Source: Phycisphaeraceae bacterium (GTDB lineage Bacteria; Planctomycetota; Phycisphaerae; Phycisphaerales; Phycisphaeraceae). From it: a DNA stretch of 5,126 nt. Position 1 is the stretch's first letter. Every line of letters starts with the position of its first letter. The stretch spans positions 1 to 5,126 of the forward strand of contig JAESSU010000080.1 of the NCBI GenBank assembly GCA_016763955.1, given 5' to 3'. The notes under the pieces were generated by a model, which had not been told where the DNA came from, ran no database searches, and saw only the letters and a list, made by a program, of their open reading frames with translations. Made by a program: the position numbers and the translations under genes. Positions 1 to 5,126 of the stretch are shown piece by piece.

Positions 1-86
1 AGAAACTACCAATCCATGCTGCATTTAGTCGCAACCGTCATCTGGCTAGCATGATTGAGAACGCTGCCTACAAAGGAATAAAAATT
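1..86 (+). other. Left-edge leader, possible 3' end of an upstream gene
   Basis: Two + strand readings are open at the left edge. One ends at a TGA at 52-54 and would give a 17-residue hydrophobic tail (RNYQSMLHLVATVIWLA), which could be the C-terminus of an upstream membrane protein 32 bases before the peptidase start. The other shares the frame of the downstream peptidase gene and stays open through to its ATG. I do not recognise either peptide, and neither is long enough to decide. No promoter is convincing in this stretch. Confidence 0.2.
72..77 (+). promoter_or_regulatory. Shine-Dalgarno site of the M23 peptidase gene
   Basis: AAAGGA lies 9 bases before the ATG at 87. It selects that ATG over the in-frame ATG at 51, because the protein starting at 87 begins directly with a typical signal peptide (MNKFLAILILFATTLIAS). 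Confidence 0.6.
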
Positions 87-858
87 ATGAACAAATTTCT
101 GGCAATTTTGATTCTCTTTGCAACAACACTCATCGCAAGTGTACAGGAAAACAAACCCCACGAAGCATCCCATCAAGACATGCTATCACCGCAATATTAT
201 CAAGCAGCAACGGGCGCAACTTTCAAGACCAAAGTCGACAAGTTTATTTCTGCTAGTCGCAAAAAAACATTTCATCACCCCTTGCAAAAAGACTCAGACA
301 AGACACCGCGTTTTAGTGTAAAAAATTGGGGCAAATTCGGTGCGGGCAAAGGCCAGGCAAAAACAAATCACACCACCCTGCCGTGGACTTTCAAGTGGGC
401 AACCGCGAAACCAATGTCACCTTGTACGCAACTTATGATGGACGTGTGACAACGTTTCGCAATGCACCAAAGTTCCGACACTATTTAGCACTCACAAAAA
501 ATATCGTTGCAGATAACGGAGATATCCTTGGCAAGATCGTGACCGTTTATGCGCATCTGGATTTGGATTTAGACAAAGCATCAGGCTTGTCACTCGATGG
601 AGCGATTGTCAAAAAAGGCGATACCATTTCCAAACATCTCTACGCTGGCACAAAGGGCGGCCCGCATCTTCATTTTGAAATTCGATACTACCGGCCAAAG
701 ACAAAGGTGATGAAACTTTTTACGGGTTTAATTTCAGAGGCAATCAAAGTTCAGGACTCAGCCAAAAATCCGCAGGCCCGTGGCACTTTGGAACTTGGAA
801 TCCAAACATCGGATATGGCTTTGCAGACCCCAGAAATCATGGCGTTTCATGTTATTAA
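87..858 (+). pseudogene. Secreted M23-family zinc metallopeptidase (LytM/lysostaphin-type), interrupted by two frameshifts
   Basis: Intact M23 proteins are periplasmic or secreted endopeptidases that cut peptidoglycan cross-links, or inactive regulators of such enzymes. The reading starts at 87 with a signal peptide and continues through FSVKNWGKFGAGKGQ. It then must drop to the -1 frame near 350-372 to give HHPAVDFQV (the HxxxD zinc motif), LYATYDGRV, VYAHLDL (active-site His) and GGPHLHFEIRYYRP (the HxH motif). A second -1 shift near 679-735 gives KDKGDETFYGF, then AGPWHFGTWNPNIGYGFADP and a TAA at 856-858. Adding one A in each A-run (358-362 and 697-699) would restore a single frame of 257 residues with all expected zinc and catalytic residues. 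Either this is a recent pseudogene or the sequence has two single-base errors. The family call is firm. The cause of the breaks is not known, and the substrate is inferred only from the family. Confidence 0.85.
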
Positions 859-976
859 AAAAAGCAACGCATCGGGGCAATTCACAAGCCACACGCATCG
901 CGTCTATTTTGTACGCGTCGGACGAGTCATAAGACTTTGCAGTGTTTGTGTTGGCGAGGTAAGTCACGCACAAGTT

Positions 977-1039
977 TTAATCGTAAAGGGTATCACCGAT
1001 CCGCGTGAACTGTAAGATCGCAGCTATTGATACGATTAA
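977..1039. repeat. Imperfect inverted repeat in the convergent intergenic gap
   Basis: A perfect 9-base arm pair, TTAATCGTA (977-985) and TACGATTAA (1031-1039), encloses 45 bases. The loop has further short complementarity (TATCA at 991-995 with TGATA at 1028-1032, and GATC at 998-1001 and 1016-1019). It lies between the 3' ends of the peptidase remnant and the adaptor gene, where a bidirectional terminator would be expected. Neither strand has a GC-rich stem followed by a T-run, so a classical intrinsic terminator is not supported. The rest of 859-1063 shows no gene. Confidence 0.3.
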
Positions 1040-1063
1040 GGCATACAAATTAGCAGTCATGTA

Positions 1064-2767
1064 CTAATTCATTTTAGGCTGACTAGTCGGGATTTTACTA
1101 CGGGGCTTTTTGTTTTTGGGCTTAGTCAATTTCGATGCCGGATTTGCTTCCCTTTTTGATGTCGCTTTTTGATGGGTATCACCTGCAACTTTTTGCATTG
1201 CATCATCGTCTGACTTTTGACCCGCTTGATCGACCTGTACGGGGGGGGCCATCATGACACGATCCCCCTCTTTAATTCCTTCGAGGATTGCGACGACACT
1301 TTCATTGGACCTGCCGAGTGTGACTTGCTGGCGGGTGACTTTTTCACCTTCACGGAGGTAGATATAATTTTTTCTGCCCATACTTGCGATGCACTGAATA
1401 GGGACAAAGAGCACATTTTCAAGCCTGCCAGCCATAATTTTGGCCGAGCATCGCATCGCGGGTTTGATTCGATCTCCTAGATTCGGAGGCAAGTCAATTT
1501 TAATCGCATACTCGCGTAGGTCCGGATTCATCCAACCGCCATCAGAAGCCATCACGCCGATTTCAACAACCGGTCCTTCGATCGGTGCGCTGGAGTCTGC
1601 ATCAATGGTGATCACTGAATTCTGTCCTAAAGACACCTGTCCCACCAGTGATTCATGCACCTTTACAGAGGCCACCATCTGGCTGGTATCTGGGAGAACG
1701 ACCAGCGATTCGTTCTTGCGAACTTGCTTGCCTTGGGCAATGGGATCGCCTCGCCGTCGCCAGCCGCCGATGGTTGAGGCATAGATAACCATGCCGTTTT
1801 GCGGTGCACGAACGTGGCAGTTTTCCAGTTGTTCTTGGAGCTTTTCCATACGGTCTTCACGAATGGCAAGGGTGCGAATTTTGCCTTGCATTTTTGCGTG
1901 AGACTGTGCAAGCTTGCTTTCATTGCGATGCTTCGTCCGTTCGAGTCCCGCCAAAGCTTGGGACACATCGGACTGCACTTTTTTCTGCTCTTTTGGACGT
2001 ATATATTTCTTATAAACTTCGACATTTAACAACGCCGTTTTCAGAGCAGACTCTGCTTCAATCACATCAAGCCTATCGTCTTCGAGTTCACTTTGTGAGA
2101 TAAAGTCTTCTTTAAAAAGTTGCTCAGAAGCTTCGAGCTCTTCCTTGGCTCGCTGAAGATTACGGGTGGCTTTTTGGACCGCAACATCCAACTCACGAAT
2201 CTTTTTAGGATCATCACCACGGGTCCATTTTTCAAGATCAAGTTTGGAGAGTTCTAGTTTTAACTCAGCAGCTTTGAGATTACTATCCGCTTCGTTAAGT
2301 TGGATTGCATATTCCTGCTGAGCTGCGAGTTTATCTGCACGCGCTTGTTCGACACTGAGCGTTTCTTGCTCGATTTTGTTTCGAATTGCATCATCAGCTA
2401 AGCGGAGAATGGTGTCGCCTTTTTTGACGATGGTGCCTTCCGCAACGATTTCAAGGATCGCATTCATACCATCGACTTGGCTTTTGATTACGACTTTCTG
2501 TTTGGCTTGAATCTCACCGTTGGCAATGACGGTAATGTCAAAGCTCCCACGGGACACTTGATGTGTCTCAATGGACTGTGCGGTTAAACTGCTGGATTGG
2601 TTTGAGGTCATCGCACCATAGGCAAACCAAAGGCCTGTTACCAAGCCTATCACAGCTAAAAAGATCACCAGCCAACCCACCGCCCCACCACGATAACGCG
2701 CAGAGAAATAAGGGAAGTTAGAAAAGCCCTGGCGAGCATGATTAATTCTGTTTTTTGAGTAACTCAT
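1064..2767 (-). CDS. Periplasmic adaptor / membrane fusion protein (HlyD/RND-MFP family)
   Basis: This 567-residue protein would link an inner-membrane pump to the outer-membrane channel encoded just upstream. After a basic, cytoplasmic N-terminus comes one membrane segment (about 31-53). A first half of the split lipoyl domain follows (about 82-126, with VIKSQVDGMN and GTIVKKGDTILRL), then a long charged coiled-coil hairpin (about 130-316). The second lipoyl half (CHVRAPQNGMVIYA, about 317-330), a beta-barrel region (ASVKVHESLVGQVSLGQ) and a membrane-proximal domain (FVPIQCIASMGRKNYIYL, EGIKEGDRV) complete the family order. The last ~55 residues are a Lys/Pro/Ser-rich tail not usual in the family. 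The ATG at 2767 is preferred to the TTG at 2779 because GAGGAAG sits just upstream of it. The start overlaps the preceding gene's end by 26 bases, so coupled translation is likely. No ATPase or permease gene follows. Substrate unknown. Confidence 0.9.
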   Translation of the reverse strand: MSYSKNRINHARQGFSNFPYFSARYRGGAVGWLVIFLAVIGLVTGLWFAYGAMTSNQSSSLTAQSIETHQVSRGSFDITVIANGEIQAKQKVVIKSQVDGMNAILEIVAEGTIVKKGDTILRLADDAIRNKIEQETLSVEQARADKLAAQQEYAIQLNEADSNLKAAELKLELSKLDLEKWTRGDDPKKIRELDVAVQKATRNLQRAKEELEASEQLFKEDFISQSELEDDRLDVIEAESALKTALLNVEVYKKYIRPKEQKKVQSDVSQALAGLERTKHRNESKLAQSHAKMQGKIRTLAIREDRMEKLQEQLENCHVRAPQNGMVIYASTIGGWRRRGDPIAQGKQVRKNESLVVLPDTSQMVASVKVHESLVGQVSLGQNSVITIDADSSAPIEGPVVEIGVMASDGGWMNPDLREYAIKIDLPPNLGDRIKPAMRCSAKIMAGRLENVLFVPIQCIASMGRKNYIYLREGEKVTRQQVTLGRSNESVVAILEGIKEGDRVMMAPPVQVDQAGQKSDDDAMQKVAGDTHQKATSKREANPASKLTKPKNKKPRSKIPTSQPKMN

Positions 2768-4583
2768 CCGCTTCCTCAAGGAGTTTATCCTGTGATGTTT
2801 TTGATTCTTTTAGCATCTGCTGGGGGGTCGTAAGCACCTTGTCGGACTCAAAGGTCACAAGTTTAACCGGCGTTTCCCACTGGCCATCGGCTTGGACACG
2901 CATCTGCCCAGTACTCAGTAGATACTGGAGGATACTCACGCGCAAGTCTCGCTGGGCAGCATCGCGTGTATTCTCTGCTTCAAGTAGGTCATCTTGCGCT
3001 TCAATAAAGTCCCGAGGTCCTAAAGACCGCAATCGAAGTACCACGCCCCGCATACGTTTCGCTGAGACATCAATATTGCGTTGCTGAAGTGACAATGTAA
3101 AACGAGATTGCTGAATCCGACGAATGGCTTGTCGGACTTCCAACGCAATTTGATCACGCGATTGGGTATAGCTTCGCCAAGCACGTTCTTTTGCAATTAA
3201 GTTTTTTCGCAATTGCAGTTTTTCACGCCTACGATCTAGGGGGGCTGAGAATTTCAAGCTCAAGTCATAGCTGCTATCACCGGCTTCAAAGTCCACCCCC
3301 GCATTGATTTTATTCGCTTGCGTATCAAGCGAAACCGAAGCACCAAAATCTAAATCTGGCAATAAATTATTGCGTGAATTTTTTACAATGCGTCTCGAAT
3401 CATCCACACGGTCAAAGCTCGTTTGCAGGTCCAATCGATTACTCCATGCAATCCCAATCGCTTTCTCTGGATCAAGAAAAGGCTCGGGAATTTGCAACTC
3501 AATAGGCTTAATAATCAACGCCCGGTTCATGGGCATGCCTATTTGGAGCTTAAACGTGTCCAGTGCTGCATCATAACCTTCCTGACTATTAATCAGTGAA
3601 TTTTGTGCAAAGAGAACTTGCTGTTCTGCGCGTTGAATTTCAAAGTTCGGTTGGCGACCTGCCAGTGCCAAAGCTTGGATGCGGTCGTTGAGCCATTGAA
3701 AACTTTTAAGTTGACGATGGCGGTTTCGAATTTCTGCTTGACGACGAATCAAGCCATAATATCGGGTGGAAATGTCCAATAGAAACACTCGCCGGTAGCG
3801 TTCAAAACTGCGGGCTGCGTAAATCATCTCCCGCTTAGCTTGAATGAGACTTTCCCGAGCAACATCACCCGCACCACGCAATAGTGGGATAGAAGCCGCT
3901 AAGGTGATCGACGCGTTTTGGCCTTCACCTACCCCCCCTGAAACATCTTGGAGGAGATTGACAAAATTCATCAATGCGGTGGCGGACAAGCTGCCACCGT
4001 TGGGCAAGCGATGGGTGACACCAAAGGAGTTCACAACCGAGAGTGCTTGATCGTAGTCACCTTGTTCGGGTGTGCCAGAGATTGAGGAATCAACTTCGGC
4101 AAAAAAACGCGGCCCCCAAAGGTGCTGTTCCATTAGCAAGTCCAAGGCTTCGATATACAGCGTTTCTTTTTGACGACGGTATTCACGACTATTAGCAATG
4201 GCATAGCCCAACAGGTTCTGTAAATCCAACTGTAGCGATTGGCTTTGATCGTCTTCAAAAAGCTTGCCTAGTTCATCAGCATCTTCGCGGGTGCGCGTCC
4301 GCGCGGGCAACTGATCATAGTTCGGATTGACGGTGGGCAACTGGGTTTGAGTCAGCTTCGCAGGGTCCCCGTCAGGTGATTGCATCACGGGCTTATTATA
4401 GATGACACGATCCGATTCACGCTCAATGCTCTGAGACCAATGTTCACGAATAAGCTCAGACGTTTGTTTGTCAATCCTCTGCATCGAACCATTGGAGCAA
4501 CCTAAAACCATCGCGGCCAAAAGCATCAAATACATCCATAATGACCGCATCCGAACCAGACTCGTTATGAACCTTAAAAACAT
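2742..4583 (-). CDS. TolC-family outer-membrane efflux lipoprotein
   Basis: This 613-residue protein would form the outer-membrane channel of a tripartite exporter. Residues 1-28 are a signal peptide with Arg residues then a hydrophobic core, ending in a lipobox (MVLGC, Cys29); the following Ser suggests outer-membrane sorting. A polar linker (about 30-115) precedes two OEP repeats, about 120-350 and 375-560. Repeat one carries SIPLLRGAGDVARESLIQAK and repeat two a matching SAPLDRRREKLQLRKNLIAK, the internal duplication expected of TolC-type proteins. Long amphipathic helices, such as RAEQQVLFAQNSLINSQEGY and EAQDDLLEAENTRDAAQRDL, fit the periplasmic tunnel. The last ~45 residues are a charged tail. 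The ATG at 4583 is chosen over the TTG at 4604 because AAGG lies 9 bases upstream and the ATG gives a compact signal peptide. It is first in an operon with the overlapping adaptor gene. The exported substrate cannot be told from sequence. Confidence 0.9.
   Translation of the reverse strand: MFLRFITSLVRMRSLWMYLMLLAAMVLGCSNGSMQRIDKQTSELIREHWSQSIERESDRVIYNKPVMQSPDGDPAKLTQTQLPTVNPNYDQLPARTRTREDADELGKLFEDDQSQSLQLDLQNLLGYAIANSREYRRQKETLYIEALDLLMEQHLWGPRFFAEVDSSISGTPEQGDYDQALSVVNSFGVTHRLPNGGSLSATALMNFVNLLQDVSGGVGEGQNASITLAASIPLLRGAGDVARESLIQAKREMIYAARSFERYRRVFLLDISTRYYGLIRRQAEIRNRHRQLKSFQWLNDRIQALALAGRQPNFEIQRAEQQVLFAQNSLINSQEGYDAALDTFKLQIGMPMNRALIIKPIELQIPEPFLDPEKAIGIAWSNRLDLQTSFDRVDDSRRIVKNSRNNLLPDLDFGASVSLDTQANKINAGVDFEAGDSSYDLSLKFSAPLDRRREKLQLRKNLIAKERAWRSYTQSRDQIALEVRQAIRRIQQSRFTLSLQQRNIDVSAKRMRGVVLRLRSLGPRDFIEAQDDLLEAENTRDAAQRDLRVSILQYLLSTGQMRVQADGQWETPVKLVTFESDKVLTTPQQMLKESKTSQDKLLEEADELLKKQN
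2771..2777 (-). promoter_or_regulatory. Shine-Dalgarno site of the adaptor gene
   Basis: On the - strand GAGGAAG precedes the ATG at 2767 by 3 bases (6 bases after its GAGG core). It lies inside the 3' coding end of the TolC-like gene. It favours the ATG over the upstream TTG at 2779, which has no such site. Confidence 0.6.
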
Positions 4584-4592
4584 TTCTATTAA

Positions 4593-4596
4593 CCTT
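4593..4596 (-). promoter_or_regulatory. Shine-Dalgarno site of the TolC-like gene
   Basis: AAGG on the - strand lies 9 bases before the ATG at 4583. It is short but well spaced, and no better site precedes the TTG at 4604 or the in-frame ATG at 4550. Confidence 0.45.
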
Positions 4597-4672
4597 GCTG
4601 GCAATTGAATTCACGTTGGCCAAAGTTTGCGGTAGCATAGTTTACCCAGACCACACATAACTTTAGACAGTG

Positions 4673-4681
4673 AGTATAACA
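4673..4681 (-). promoter_or_regulatory. Candidate extended -10 promoter element for the efflux operon
   Basis: The - strand reads TGTTATACT, a TGn plus a hexamer one base from TATAAT. The predicted start would be near 4666, giving a leader of about 83 bases to the TolC-like ATG. The -35 region, which would lie inside moaB near 4696-4701, is a poor match, as is common for extended -10 promoters. The call rests on motif only. Confidence 0.35.
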
Positions 4682-4683
4682 GT

Positions 4684-5126
4684 ATGTCAACCTTAGAACA
4701 CCGAGGCAATGCAAAAGATGTCCATGCTAATTGTGCGATTCTCACAATTAGCGACACACGTTCGCTCGACACAGACAGCAGCGGCCATTTGATTGCTCAG
4801 CAACTTGAGCAAGCAGGTCATCACATTGAAGACCGCCAGCTGGTTCGAGATGAACCCCCCGCGATCAAGGCCGTTCTCACCCGGTGGCTTGAGGATTCGG
4901 ACATTCTGGTCATCCTGACCACCGGCGGGACGGGCATTGCCAGACGAGACACGACCATTGAGGTGGTTAATCGCCTGATCGATAAACCACTGCCGGGATT
5001 TGGTGAATTGTTTCGGATGCTCAGCTATGAACAGGTCGGCCCTGCTGCAATGCTCAGTCGCGCGATGGCGGGACTGGCAGGCAACACGTTCATTTTCACA
5101 ATGCCGGGCTCGCAAAATGCAGTCAA
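4684..5126 (+). CDS. moaB: Molybdenum cofactor biosynthesis protein B (MoaB/MogA family), 3' end outside the window
   Basis: The first 147 codons are present. Family members bind molybdopterin; MogA-type enzymes adenylate it with ATP before molybdenum insertion, and some bacterial and archaeal MoaB proteins do the same in the cytoplasm. Visible hallmarks are CAILTISDTRSLDTDSSG (about 17-34), GHHIEDRQLV (45-54), the phosphate-binding TTGGTG (79-84) followed by the RRDTT segment, FGELFRMLSYEQVG (106-119), SRAMAGLAGNT (125-135) and MPGS (140-143). The alignment I recall with E. coli MoaB (about 170 residues) is close through this whole length, so roughly 25-35 residues are missing. ATG at 4684 is the first in-frame ATG after a stop at 4633-4635. 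The gene is divergent from the efflux operon. Whether it is MoaB or the functional MogA equivalent cannot be decided from the fragment. Confidence 0.88.
   Translation, partial: MSTLEHRGNAKDVHANCAILTISDTRSLDTDSSGHLIAQQLEQAGHHIEDRQLVRDEPPAIKAVLTRWLEDSDILVILTTGGTGIARRDTTIEVVNRLIDKPLPGFGELFRMLSYEQVGPAAMLSRAMAGLAGNTFIFTMPGSQNAV

Larger units (their letters stand above)
4584..4683. promoter_or_regulatory. Divergent intergenic region between the efflux operon and moaB
   Basis: This 100-bp gap must hold or adjoin promoters for both directions. For moaB only a weak candidate is visible: TTCACG at 4610-4615 and TAGCAT at 4633-4638 with 17 bases between, each matching four of six consensus bases. The moaB start has no strong Shine-Dalgarno site (only GTGAG at 4670-4674). 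No clear operator palindrome is seen. Confidence 0.4.

Noticed and set aside
358..364. Programmed -1 frameshift signal in the A-run
   Set aside because: The incoming codons GCA AAA ACA do not allow tandem slippage, and a second unrelated shift is needed downstream, so simple base loss explains both better.
758..973. 71-codon - strand open frame over the 3' end of the peptidase remnant
   Set aside because: It is antisense to the conserved M23 C-terminus and has no ribosome-binding site or recognisable motif.
326..1015. A stand-alone 229-residue M23 protein starting at TTG 326 and ending at 1015
   Set aside because: Its first residues and everything after about 700 lack family similarity. The conserved start lies in the frame of 87 and the conserved end in a third frame ending at 858.
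977..1039. Intrinsic bidirectional terminator
   Set aside because: The arms are AT-rich, the loop is 45 bases and no T-run follows on either strand, so only an inverted repeat is reported.
1217..2103. Several + strand and one - strand open frames within the adaptor gene
   Set aside because: All overlap a complete adaptor protein whose domain order is intact, so they are out-of-frame readings.
2755..3087. + strand open frame opposite the TolC-like gene, with similar ones at 3304-3576 and 3844-4050
   Set aside because: They are antisense shadows of a well-supported coding region, with Ser/Arg-rich compositions typical of such shadows.
4693..5115. 140-codon open frame on the - strand
   Set aside because: It is antisense to moaB, which has clear conserved motifs. 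The protein has no recognisable character.

Overview
The window holds one apparently broken gene, a two-gene efflux-type operon, and the start of a molybdenum-cofactor gene. Nothing here is clearly a new biological system. The most informative signals are a metallopeptidase gene interrupted by two separate single-base losses, and an outer-membrane/adaptor pair with no inner-membrane pump beside it.

The organism looks like a diderm bacterium, because it encodes a lipobox-bearing TolC-type outer-membrane protein and a periplasmic adaptor. Base composition is moderate. The wording of both proteins resembles planctomycete (Phycisphaerae-like) homologues as I remember them: the 'ANSREYRRQKETLY' stretch of the TolC-like protein, and the 'KWTRGDDPKKI' and 'DTSQMVASVKVHES' stretches of the adaptor. 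This assignment is from recall and is tentative.

Layout. Positions 1-86 are a left-edge leader with no decisive gene. An M23-type (LytM/lysostaphin-fold) zinc metallopeptidase gene lies on the + strand at 87-858. It has a good ribosome-binding site and signal peptide, but the conserved protein can only be read by passing through three frames. Positions 859-1063 are a convergent intergenic gap with an imperfect inverted repeat. On the - strand, a TolC-family outer-membrane lipoprotein (4583 down to 2742) is followed by an HlyD/RND-type membrane fusion protein (2767 down to 1064). The two overlap by 26 bases and are probably translationally coupled. After a 100-bp divergent intergenic region, a moaB-like gene starts on the + strand at 4684 and runs off the right edge.

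Working together: the adaptor would span the periplasm and dock through its long helical hairpin onto the TolC-like channel, giving two thirds of a tripartite exporter. The expected ABC (MacB-like) or RND inner-membrane partner is not downstream, since the next gene is convergent and unrelated. The pump must be encoded elsewhere, or upstream beyond moaB. The M23 remnant and moaB are not obviously related to export.
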